Source: an uncultured Phocaeicola sp.
Lineage (GTDB): Bacteria; Bacteroidota; Bacteroidia; Bacteroidales; Bacteroidaceae
Assembly (NCBI GenBank): GCA_948579315.1
Contig: CAPAOL010000015.1
Span: 3,372 to 67,371, forward strand
Length of the DNA: 64,000 nt
Direction: 5' to 3'
In this document: positions 56,185-64,000 of the stretch, in pieces
How the letters are laid out: the number at the start of each line of letters is the position of its first letter
How positions within the stretch are numbered: position 1 is the first letter of the stretch
Translations under genes and position numbers: made by a program
The notes under the pieces: generated by a model
Told to the model about the DNA's origin: nothing
Database searches by the model: none
What the model saw: the letters and a program-made list of their open reading frames with translations, nothing else

Positions 56185-57303
56185 TTACAGTTTGATGTAT
56201 ATTTTCTTAAGATATAGCGGATAACCGATACACCCCAAAAACAGAGTGAAAACGAGGGCGTAGACAGCTGAGGCAAGGTAGGCGTCGGTTATTCCTGAAT
56301 GAATGGCTGCATAGGCTGCCGCCTTCCATCTGGTACTTCCCATCATAATGGCAAGTACTTCGCTCAGTACATAGAGGAATAGGGGGTTGACGCCGAAGAT
56401 GATGAAGAAGCGGCACCATTTTTGTTTATTCCTTATGTCTATATAATACATTAATGTGGCAAGTGACATGGAAGCCGCTCCGCAGGTCACCAGAACAAAA
56501 GTAGGAGACCATATTCTTTTATTTAAAGGCAGCGCATCTGCCAACAAATAGCCGATACTCATCAGAATGAATCCGGTCAAGAACAAACGGAGCACTTTGT
56601 TTTCTGTCTGATGGCTTTGTATTATCCATTTTCCACATGAAAAACCGATACAAGTGTGGGCGATAGCAGAGAGAGTGCTTACAAATCCTTCCGGATCAAT
56701 CGGGCTCTTCTGATAGAGATGTGCTTCGCCGAAAAGTTGCCTGTCAATGATGGATAAAATATTGCTTTCATCGCAGGTATAACCGTTCCCCATGCATAAT
56801 ATGACAGTGTAGCTTACCAGTAAGATAAAGGTTAATGTGGGGATGAACTTATGATTCATAAATAGGGCTGTAAAAGAAATAACACAGTAACATAAAGCAA
56901 TGCGTTGTAGTACCCCGGGGATGCGCAGATGGACAAAAGGCAGGAAGTCACCTTCACATACATGGTCAAACCAACCGATTGCCCATCCGATGCATAGAAT
57001 AAGAAATGTGCGTTTCAATATTTTGGTTACCACTTGTAGGGAAACGTTGAAATTGAATTTGTTCAATGAAATATATGTTGAAATACCCATGATGAACAGA
57101 AAGAAAGGAAAAACCAAGTCACAAGGTGTCAGTCCGTTCCATGCAGAATGTTGTAAAGGTGCATACGACACTTTGCCTCCTGCATTGTTAACCAGAATCA
57201 TTCCTGCTACAGTGATGCCCCTGAGTGCATCGAGTGACAAAAGCCTCTTTTTAATGGGCAGTGCCTGCTGTGCGGTTTCTGTATCGAGTTCTTTCTTTTT
57301 CAT
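56185..57303 (-). CDS. HGSNAT-like glucosaminide N-acetyltransferase (DUF5009 family), inner membrane
   Basis: Multi-pass membrane protein, 372 aa, about ten helices. It matches the N-terminal membrane core of lysosomal heparan-alpha-glucosaminide N-acetyltransferase: RLLSLDALRGITVAGMILVN, then HSAWNGLTPCDLVFPFFLFIMG. The latter contains His52, at the position of the catalytic His of the human enzyme (HASWNGLTVADLVFPW). HGSNAT moves acetyl from cytosolic acetyl-CoA across the membrane to terminal alpha-glucosamine, making it a GH89 substrate; here GH89 is encoded 7 bp upstream. The similarity and pairing are strong; activity is inferred. Confidence 0.85.
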   Translation of the reverse strand: MKKKELDTETAQQALPIKKRLLSLDALRGITVAGMILVNNAGGKVSYAPLQHSAWNGLTPCDLVFPFFLFIMGISTYISLNKFNFNVSLQVVTKILKRTFLILCIGWAIGWFDHVCEGDFLPFVHLRIPGVLQRIALCYCVISFTALFMNHKFIPTLTFILLVSYTVILCMGNGYTCDESNILSIIDRQLFGEAHLYQKSPIDPEGFVSTLSAIAHTCIGFSCGKWIIQSHQTENKVLRLFLTGFILMSIGYLLADALPLNKRIWSPTFVLVTCGAASMSLATLMYYIDIRNKQKWCRFFIIFGVNPLFLYVLSEVLAIMMGSTRWKAAAYAAIHSGITDAYLASAVYALVFTLFLGCIGYPLYLKKIYIKL

Positions 57304-57310
57304 CTTACTA

Positions 57311-59563
57311 TCAATTGTTTATCAATGTTATAGCCTCTTTCGCTACTTCTATACAATCACCTTCGGCAGATGCCGCATAGGTGTTCTTTGCCAGTGTCCA
57401 TGGTTCTTCCAGGGCATACCAATCTATGGTCATGGCTGGATTATCGGCAGTGGGGGTTGATGAATTACCTACTGGCAGTACAGGAAGTTTGCCATCCAGT
57501 TGGTCTTGCAGTACTTGCCAGTATTTTTCCCAACGTTTATAATAAAAGTCGCGCAGTAGTCCGTTCCATTCTTTATGGGCATAATCTCGTAACTTGCCGA
57601 TGTCGGCGCAGTAACGGTTTCCCCATGTGGTGATTTGTACGCGGGCATTCCATTCGTAGAGGTCTTTCTCTTCAGATGTACTTCCTAGATTGCGCGCTTG
57701 TTGAATCCAGTTCCCTACTTTGAATTCTTTGCGTGTGCCCAACAGTTTGTCTTGCATTATCAGTAGTTCCAAGAACTGTCGGGTATGTGTGGCATAACTT
57801 TTTTTATCGAAGCTTTTAAAGTCGGCAACAGCGTAATTGTACACTATTCGGGCACGGTCGGCAATGGCTTGTCGGGTGATATCAACTAGATCATATTCAA
57901 AGTTGTTGTTACCGCGATATTTGTGTGCCACGCTCACCATCAGTCGTGCGGCTTCTGCTGTGGTAGTGGGGTCGTAATAGTTGCACATTTTGCTCCAGCT
58001 GGATGCTTGGAAATTATTCAGTGATGGGCGCCCGCAAAAGATACTTTCGTGAGGACCTTGTTGGTTGTTGCCTGCCGGACAGTTGTAGATGCCGTTTGCC
58101 AAGATTTGCCAAGCTTGCCAGATAGATTCATCGTCTGTGCCATAGCGTGCGCGGATGTATTGTTTTATCCATTCTTCTTTGGTAAACTTTTCTGCACGCC
58201 AAGGTAGTTCGCACATCAGTTCGAACATAATGGGATTATTTTCAATGCCTTCCATTGTCAGACCGATGCCTTTTAGCTGAGCGGCCAGTGGGTTGTCTTT
58301 GGTCAGGTAAAAATTATGAAGAAGTTGGTCCATCCTTCCATGCAAACCCACGTTCCCACCGAAATTTTCCAACAGGCAGAACAACCAGTTGTGTTCTTCG
58401 TATCCTTTGTCTCGTTTCCATATAGAGGGAATGCCCCACATGGGACGACATTCGCTAAATAAATCAAGGATGAGCAGATCGCCGGGATTCAGCGCTTTCA
58501 TCATTTCCGGGCGTGGATTTTCTGTCCATCCCTGCACCACCCACACAGCTTTTGGATTAGCCTTCTTCATTGCGTCCATAATAGCCCTGCCGGCTTTGCC
58601 GAAGTCTAGTCCGGCAGGCAAGCTTTTGGCTTCATGAAAAGGATCGATGGAGTAGTAGTCACTTGTTCCATACAGCTTTTCGGTTTCTTCGTAAAAAAGG
58701 CTGGCAATCTGGGTAAACTTGGGATCGTCGGGCAGTAAGATTCCCGGCCGGTCAAATCCGTTCCATTTGTTGAGAGTGCTTTGGGCGGATTCCGAGGAAG
58801 TGTTGCTTAATGTTTTCTCTTCTTTTCCACCATCAATACGTTTTCCCAAATCCAGTTTGGAGGGGATCATACCCGAGTAACCGGGCAGTACGGGGTGCAT
58901 TCCCCATTCTTTCATTCGTTTCAATATTTTTTTCTGCAAGTCTTCTTGCTGTTTATACCAACTATCGGGGTTAGGGCCTCCCCAGCCTTCCAAATTGTTC
59001 ATTTCCCACCAGGCAAGGAATGCTGGTCCGGCAATAAAATCATTGATTTGCTGTTTGGAAAATCCTAAGCGGAGTAATAGGTTACGCCACACACATTCAT
59101 GTCCTACGGCAGCAAGTGGCAGGTTGATGCCATGCAGTGCCATCCAATCCAGTTCCTCTTCCCAACGTTTCCAATCCCAAAATGCCATGGAGTAGGAGTA
59201 GGTGCAGTAATTGAAATCGTAACGCAGGGCCAGATTTGTTTCGTGGCGTTCTTTACGGAAGACGGGAGGAAGAACATTGGGTAGTGAGGCATGCATACCG
59301 TTCCATGACAGGTGGATTCCGGCATGATACTTTAAGTACCAGTTGATTCCGGTTGCTATATTAATATAGGTATTGCCTCGTATCACTACCTTGTCGCCTT
59401 TTTGGTCCAACTCGAAAAAGTCATTTGGGCTTTTGTGTAGTTCGACTACGAACTTGTCCGATGCTCCCTTGTCTATCCTTTCCAGCATTCCCTTGATGGG
59501 GTTTGCCAGTATACCGGAGGAGAGTAATATCAGCCAGCTCAATAATAAGAATGTGTTTTTCAT
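57311..59563 (-). CDS. GH89 alpha-N-acetylglucosaminidase
   Basis: Exo-enzyme releasing terminal alpha-GlcNAc, homologous to lysosomal NAGLU. About 750 aa, signal peptide (FLLLSWLILLSSGILA), so periplasmic. Domains: small N-terminal alpha/beta domain, TIM barrel, helical C-domain. Family stretches: YDFNYCTYSYSMAFWDWKRWE, DWMALHGINLPLAAVGHE, and AFLAWWEMNNLEGWGGP. Likely catalytic pair Glu311 (DPFHEA) and Glu438 (TMEGIEN), spaced as in human NAGLU. ATG 59563 suits the promoter; an ATG at 59575 would leave almost no leader. First gene of the PUL 3 operon. Confidence 0.94.
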   Translation of the reverse strand: MKNTFLLLSWLILLSSGILANPIKGMLERIDKGASDKFVVELHKSPNDFFELDQKGDKVVIRGNTYINIATGINWYLKYHAGIHLSWNGMHASLPNVLPPVFRKERHETNLALRYDFNYCTYSYSMAFWDWKRWEEELDWMALHGINLPLAAVGHECVWRNLLLRLGFSKQQINDFIAGPAFLAWWEMNNLEGWGGPNPDSWYKQQEDLQKKILKRMKEWGMHPVLPGYSGMIPSKLDLGKRIDGGKEEKTLSNTSSESAQSTLNKWNGFDRPGILLPDDPKFTQIASLFYEETEKLYGTSDYYSIDPFHEAKSLPAGLDFGKAGRAIMDAMKKANPKAVWVVQGWTENPRPEMMKALNPGDLLILDLFSECRPMWGIPSIWKRDKGYEEHNWLFCLLENFGGNVGLHGRMDQLLHNFYLTKDNPLAAQLKGIGLTMEGIENNPIMFELMCELPWRAEKFTKEEWIKQYIRARYGTDDESIWQAWQILANGIYNCPAGNNQQGPHESIFCGRPSLNNFQASSWSKMCNYYDPTTTAEAARLMVSVAHKYRGNNNFEYDLVDITRQAIADRARIVYNYAVADFKSFDKKSYATHTRQFLELLIMQDKLLGTRKEFKVGNWIQQARNLGSTSEEKDLYEWNARVQITTWGNRYCADIGKLRDYAHKEWNGLLRDFYYKRWEKYWQVLQDQLDGKLPVLPVGNSSTPTADNPAMTIDWYALEEPWTLAKNTYAASAEGDCIEVAKEAITLINN

Positions 59564-59587
59564 ATACATTTGCATTTTTGTTTTTTA

Positions 59588-59595
59588 CAAATGTA
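59588..59595 (-). promoter_or_regulatory. -7 box of the PUL 3 operon promoter
   Basis: TACATTTG on the minus strand, 24 bp before ATG 59563. No TTTG at -33 spacing, as at the other two PUL operon promoters here, consistent with activation by the adjoining HTCS. Confidence 0.6.
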
Positions 59596-59657
59596 AGGGA
59601 AACAAAGCTTTTTATAGGAGAATATGGTGCACAAATGGAGTAAAATAGTAAAGTGAA

Positions 59658-62600
59658 CTATTTTTTTCCAAAATATTCGCTTGGAAGTACTCCAAACAGT
59701 TCTTTGAAGCATTTTGTGAAATATTTAGGGTCGTTAAAACCTACGGCATATGCGATTTCTGCAACAGAAATGTCACATTCTACTTTGGTTAAAGTGTCTT
59801 TTGCCACATTTAATCGGTAGTTTCTCATGAATTGACCAATGGATTGCCCTGTCAAAGATTGTAATTTCTGATTGACTAAGGTTTTGCTGTATCCCATATC
59901 GCGGATAAAGCGCTCTAAGTTATAATCCGAGTCGGCATAATGTTCTTTCATTAAATTGATTGCCGATGTCATAAATGTGTTGTCTTTGGAACTAGCGTTT
60001 ATATTCAATGTTTCACAATTCATACTAGTGGAGAACATGGATTTGTATTTCTGGCGTAAGGCAAGTATATTTCGGATACGTAATCTTAGAATAACCTCAT
60101 CAAATGGTTTGCACAGATATTCATCTACTCCTATTTCATAGCTGATTCTTTCTTGGGCTTCAGACCGGAGGGCAGTGAGCATGAGAAAGGGGATGTGGGA
60201 AGTAGCCAGATTAGCTTTTACCCGGCGGGATAATTCATTCCCGTCCATGACGGGCATCATCAGGTCGCTGACAATCAAATCAATCGTTTCTCTTTGAATC
60301 AAGTAAAGAGCTTCTGCACCGTTCTGTGCTTCTTTTAATTGATAATTGTTTTTGAGAATGGAACAAATATAAGTACGCATATCTGCATTATCTTCAACAA
60401 TGAGGATGGTTTCCTTTTTCTCGTTTCCATTGGCAGGAATGGAAAGTGGATGTTCATTCTGCTCATATTTTTCTTTTTCTGATTTGGCTTGGGGGATACC
60501 TTTTTCCAAAGGTAATAGTATTCTGAAGAAAGCTCCTTGCTTGGGATTGTTTCCTGCATAGATGTTGCCTCCGTGCAGAGAAATGATTTTCTTACATAAG
60601 AATAGTCCGATTCCTGTGCTGCTTTGTCCATAAACGGGATATTTGATGCTCTTTTTGGATTGGTAGAAGCGTTCGAAAATACGTTCTATATCTTCGGGTA
60701 CGATACCATTACCTGTATCTTTTATATCTATGAACAGCCAGGTATGGTTGTCTTTGTCGGTAAGGGAAGCCACATACAAACTTATTTTTCCATAATCGGG
60801 AGTGAATTTAACAGCATTGGATATCAGATTAATAATGGCTTTGCGCATATATTCAACATCAAATATCCAAAACGGGGTACAGAGCCGGAAGTAGGTGATG
60901 ATGTTTATGTTCCGTTCATGGGCAAATACTTCGAAAGGCATTAATATATTTTGTATAAGGCGGATAAAGTTTTCGTTTGTCTTATTTAATACAACTTTGT
61001 CTGCATCTAACTTTCTGAAGTCCATTAATTCATTGACTAGTGATAGCAGATAATTGGAATTCCGTTCAGCTATTTGTAGCTGTTTCTTTACTTCCGGCTC
61101 ATGGCTTTTGTCAAGGGCGCGTTGGATGGGACCGTTGATTAAAGTGACTGGTGTCCGGAATTCATGAGTGATATTGGTGAAGAAAGCAATTTTTTCTTCC
61201 GTTACCTCCTCGACGTGTCGTGCCATTATTTCTAGTTGTTTATTTTGTAACTCTAGCTCATGGGTGCGTTGGGCTACTTCTTTTTCCAGTTGTTTTTTCT
61301 GTTGACGGTACAGACTTATTTTCCATTGATAAAAATAATAGCTGCCTACGGTGATCAGAATGGCAAGCAATAAATAGAACCACCAGGATTTATAGAAATA
61401 AGGAGTGATGGTTACTTTGACTTCCGTTATTTTATCGGACCAATGTCCTTTCTCGTCTGTGGCACGGACTTGGAACACATATTTTCCGGAGGGAATGAAA
61501 TTGTATCTAGCAGTATGTTCGCCAGGAAGGGTTTCTGTCCATTCATTCTCATAATTTTTCAAGCGGTAGGCATATTTCACTCGGTTACAGTTTCCATAGT
61601 TTAAGGTGGAAAACTCGATGGAAAAACCATGATCTTTTTCGTGCAGACGGATGGTATGTAAATTTGTTACCGCGCAGGGAGTTTTTCCGTCTGCTGGAGG
61701 ATAGACCATGGTACCGGCGACACTGATTGAGGTCAGTTTGACTTTGGCATCCTGTTTTTTGGTCTTGGCTATATCGGGGGTGAAAGCGACTAATCCGTTT
61801 ATAGTACCGAAATATAACAGGTTATTTTGGGGAGAATAATAAGATGCGTTCCAATAAAACTGATTATTGGGCAGTCCGTCTTCTTTTGTATAATTGGTGA
61901 AAGTCATGGTTTGTGTATCCAGTTGGGCGATGCCGTGGTTGGTGGACATCCACAGATGTCCCGTTTTATCTTCCACAATACCTATAATGGTATTATTGGG
62001 TAACCCGTCCTTGCGGGTGTAGTTATGAAATGTGAACTGTGTTCCGTTTTCTTCCGCTAGTTGATATAGTCCGTTCCCATTTGCCCCCAGCCAGATGGTA
62101 CCATTATGATCTTCTATGATACAGTTTATTTTTTCTAATTGCAATGAAGTGGGTTCCGTCAGTTTATGTTTTAAATAGGTATAGCTGAATTGTGTGGAGG
62201 AAATGGAGAACGAGTGTAAATCCATAATGAAAACTCCTTCAGATGTTCCCATCCAAAGGCGTTTCTTGCGGTCGATAATGATGGACCCTACCGCATCGAA
62301 TTCATTGTCGGAACGGTCAAACAAGATCCGGGTGAAACGCTTGGTCTTTTTATGGTAGAAATGAAGCCCTCTGGTAGTACCAAACCATAAACCATTGTTC
62401 ATGGTGTCTTCACAGGCGCTGCTCAGGAAATCTCCTTCCAGTCCTATGGAGTCTTCCCGGATATGGCGTTGGAAAGTTTGGTTATGGGGGATGTTCAGAT
62501 TTAGTTCATTGATTCCGACTCCCCAAGTATATGCCCATAAATGATTTTCGGAATCAATGAGAATGCCACGGATAGAGTTGTTACTGATGGAAGTGGGATT

Positions 62601-63824
62601 GTTCTGGTCAAAAGTATAATGAATGAACTCATCGCTGCCTTTGCTCTTTTTGTTGAGTCCTCCCTCTACTGTTCCTACCCATAGATTTCCGTCTTTGTCT
62701 TCGCTGATGGCATTGACCGGATTGGGGGAAAGAGAGGTTTCTCGAAGATAGTTATATTGCCACACATACGTTTGCAGACAATTGGGAGTCAATAAATTGA
62801 TTCCTCCTATCTCGGTCCCTACCCAGATATTCTCATTGTCGGTCAGCAGGCAGTTGATGAAATTACAGTTCAACGACTTGTCAGGCATTTCATTGTTTTG
62901 GCGGATATAAGTAAAAGTATCGATATCCCGATTGTATACATTGAGTCCGTTCAGAGTAGAAACGATGACATCTCCTTTGCTAGTCAGTTTAACTCCGGTT
63001 ATATAGGCTTGACTTAGCATTCCGGGGCGATGATTGGAGTAACGGTACCGGTTCAAACTCTGCCGGGTATGGTTATACTTGAAGAGTCCGCGATTGGTTC
63101 CTATCCATAACAATTCCCCGTCAGTTTCCATGCAGAGAATTCTCCAGTCTTCTGAAAAGGGTTTCAGCAGCTCCGATACCATGGTGGTTTTCAGTAAGTG
63201 GTTGCTTCCTTTTTCAATACGGCATACATGATTATCTATGCCTGCACAGATGTATTCTTGCAGGTCAATAACAGCGTGGATGGGGGATTCTGTATCTTTT
63301 TTCAGTTTATAGTAATCTTTTATTTGCCCGTCTACGCCTAGTTCCAGATACCATAGATTCTTGTCTGTCGATATCCACAGATTGTCCTGCTTGTCCCGAT
63401 AGATGGATGCAATGTAGTTACTTGCTAGAGATTTCAATTCGGCAGGCAGTTCTTTGTCCGTGTCTATCTGTGTATAATGTTTCAAGTCAATGAGGTCTAT
63501 TCCTTCTTCCGACCCTATCCAGAGTCGTTGAAACTTATCCTCACAGACTTTATGCACGTAGTCGTTTTTCAAGCGAATGGAGTGGGATTGGGAATTATAA
63601 TGAATGAATTGATAGCCATTATACCGTCCTATTCCATTATTAGTAGCTACCCAAATATATCCTTGAGTGTCTTTGTAAATATCATTGATGAAATTATGGG
63701 GTAACCCAGTATCTTCTGTAATGAAGCTGAAATTATATCGGTTGAAAAAGTTATGTAAGTTTTCTCCAAATAAGTTCAATACTCCTCCTATAAGTAGAAG
63801 AAGTGCTATAATGTGCGTTTTCAT
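59658..63824 (-). CDS. Hybrid two-component system regulator (HTCS, PUL 3)
   Basis: Senses the PUL 3 ligand and activates the operon starting 94 bp downstream. 1388 aa: signal peptide (IIALLLLIGGVLNLFG), two reg_prop propellers (GYIWVATNNGIGRY, NLWVGTVEGGLN and others), Y_Y_Y domain, one helix (WWFYLLLAILITVGSYYFY), coiled linker, kinase with His887 (ITHEFRTPVTL), HATPase (GIGLFLCKKII), receiver with Asp1187 (VSDLMMPVMDG) and AraC HTH (AYAVGFNDPKYFTKCFKE). ATG 63824 fits the signal peptide and the promoter; the frame runs up to 63878. Confidence 0.96.
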   Translation of the reverse strand: MKTHIIALLLLIGGVLNLFGENLHNFFNRYNFSFITEDTGLPHNFINDIYKDTQGYIWVATNNGIGRYNGYQFIHYNSQSHSIRLKNDYVHKVCEDKFQRLWIGSEEGIDLIDLKHYTQIDTDKELPAELKSLASNYIASIYRDKQDNLWISTDKNLWYLELGVDGQIKDYYKLKKDTESPIHAVIDLQEYICAGIDNHVCRIEKGSNHLLKTTMVSELLKPFSEDWRILCMETDGELLWIGTNRGLFKYNHTRQSLNRYRYSNHRPGMLSQAYITGVKLTSKGDVIVSTLNGLNVYNRDIDTFTYIRQNNEMPDKSLNCNFINCLLTDNENIWVGTEIGGINLLTPNCLQTYVWQYNYLRETSLSPNPVNAISEDKDGNLWVGTVEGGLNKKSKGSDEFIHYTFDQNNPTSISNNSIRGILIDSENHLWAYTWGVGINELNLNIPHNQTFQRHIREDSIGLEGDFLSSACEDTMNNGLWFGTTRGLHFYHKKTKRFTRILFDRSDNEFDAVGSIIIDRKKRLWMGTSEGVFIMDLHSFSISSTQFSYTYLKHKLTEPTSLQLEKINCIIEDHNGTIWLGANGNGLYQLAEENGTQFTFHNYTRKDGLPNNTIIGIVEDKTGHLWMSTNHGIAQLDTQTMTFTNYTKEDGLPNNQFYWNASYYSPQNNLLYFGTINGLVAFTPDIAKTKKQDAKVKLTSISVAGTMVYPPADGKTPCAVTNLHTIRLHEKDHGFSIEFSTLNYGNCNRVKYAYRLKNYENEWTETLPGEHTARYNFIPSGKYVFQVRATDEKGHWSDKITEVKVTITPYFYKSWWFYLLLAILITVGSYYFYQWKISLYRQQKKQLEKEVAQRTHELELQNKQLEIMARHVEEVTEEKIAFFTNITHEFRTPVTLINGPIQRALDKSHEPEVKKQLQIAERNSNYLLSLVNELMDFRKLDADKVVLNKTNENFIRLIQNILMPFEVFAHERNINIITYFRLCTPFWIFDVEYMRKAIINLISNAVKFTPDYGKISLYVASLTDKDNHTWLFIDIKDTGNGIVPEDIERIFERFYQSKKSIKYPVYGQSSTGIGLFLCKKIISLHGGNIYAGNNPKQGAFFRILLPLEKGIPQAKSEKEKYEQNEHPLSIPANGNEKKETILIVEDNADMRTYICSILKNNYQLKEAQNGAEALYLIQRETIDLIVSDLMMPVMDGNELSRRVKANLATSHIPFLMLTALRSEAQERISYEIGVDEYLCKPFDEVILRLRIRNILALRQKYKSMFSTSMNCETLNINASSKDNTFMTSAINLMKEHYADSDYNLERFIRDMGYSKTLVNQKLQSLTGQSIGQFMRNYRLNVAKDTLTKVECDISVAEIAYAVGFNDPKYFTKCFKELFGVLPSEYFGKK

Positions 63825-63843
63825 ATCAGTAATTGTTTCCCAA

Positions 63844-63874
63844 CAAATGTAAATAATAGTAAGATAGTTCCAAA
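63844..63874 (-). promoter_or_regulatory. HTCS (PUL 3) promoter
   Basis: Minus strand: TTTG (63874-63871), 19 bp, TACATTTG (63851-63844), a full Bacteroides promoter about 20 bp before ATG 63824. The complete -33 box fits steady expression of the sensor. Confidence 0.75.
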
Positions 63875-63912
63875 ACATTTGAGTGGAAATCTTGTTTCTG
63901 AGAGTAATATAA

Positions 63913-63937
63913 GGAAAATGGGGTCAGCGGATTTTCC
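63913..63937 (-). terminator. Candidate terminator of the gene entering from the right edge
   Basis: 7-bp inverted repeat (63913-63919 / 63931-63937) with an 11-nt loop, just after the minus-strand stop at 63956-63958. Confidence 0.4.
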
Positions 63938-63955
63938 GGGTTGGTAAGCTTTCTT

Positions 63956-64000
63956 TTAAGCGTATAGCCTAGCCAGTCTGAACATGAAGAACTTCAGATC
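63956..64000 (-). CDS. 3' end of an unidentified minus-strand gene
   Basis: The only minus-strand frame open to the window edge reads DLKFFMFRLARLYA then TAA (63958-63956). A hairpin follows it. Fourteen residues are too few to identify the protein. Confidence 0.35.
   Translation of the reverse strand, partial: DLKFFMFRLARLYA

Noticed and set aside
44463..59563. PUL 3 as a heparan sulfate locus because of GH89 and the HGSNAT-like gene
   Set aside because: No polysaccharide lyases, GH88 or sulfatases are present, and two alpha-mannosidases plus phosphoester enzymes do not fit heparan.

Overview
The window is bacterial chromosome from a gut-type Bacteroidota, most likely Bacteroides or Phocaeicola. 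The evidence is three polysaccharide utilisation loci (PULs) with SusC/SusD pairs, three hybrid two-component regulators (HTCS), many lipoproteins whose start (Cys plus acidic residues) matches the surface-export signal of this group, and promoters of the Bacteroides type (-33 TTTG, about 20 bp, -7 TAnnTTTG). No rRNA, tRNA, CRISPR or phage genes were seen.

PUL 1 (1-16138, + strand) looks pectin-directed: the 3' part of an HTCS, a GH28, an alpha/beta-hydrolase esterase, a GH95, a GH3 broken by one in-frame TAG, a badly decayed CE12-type SGNH esterase, a CE8 pectin methylesterase, then SusC and SusD. A 52-bp perfect palindrome follows. Next, a DNA-3-methyladenine glycosylase gene (tag, - strand) is cut in two by a 1371-bp IS256-family element with an 8-bp target duplication; its transposase is itself frameshifted at a run of nine A.

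The middle (18.6-28.6 kb) is housekeeping and stress: a XusABC-type siderophore uptake operon (TonB receptor, DUF4374 surface lipoprotein, PepSY membrane protein), a convergent CorA-type metal transporter, ahpC-ahpF, and a LacI-family regulator.

PUL 2 (28.7-42.5 kb) has a divergent HTCS and a minus-strand operon of surface glycan-binding lipoprotein, SusC, SusD and two GH30 enzymes. A 22-bp-spaced direct repeat sits upstream of the operon promoter as a likely HTCS operator.

PUL 3 (42.7-63.8 kb, all - strand) is the most unusual: HTCS, GH89 alpha-N-acetylglucosaminidase, an inner-membrane HGSNAT-like glucosaminide N-acetyltransferase, SusC, SusD, a glycerophosphodiester phosphodiesterase, two GH92 alpha-mannosidases, a GH28-like beta-helix protein and a histidine acid phosphatase. 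This set would suit an inositol-phosphate-linked glycan carrying glucosamine and mannose (GPI-anchor glycan or plant/fungal GIPC headgroup). That substrate is inferred, not shown. The window ends in a likely 3' tail of another minus-strand gene.
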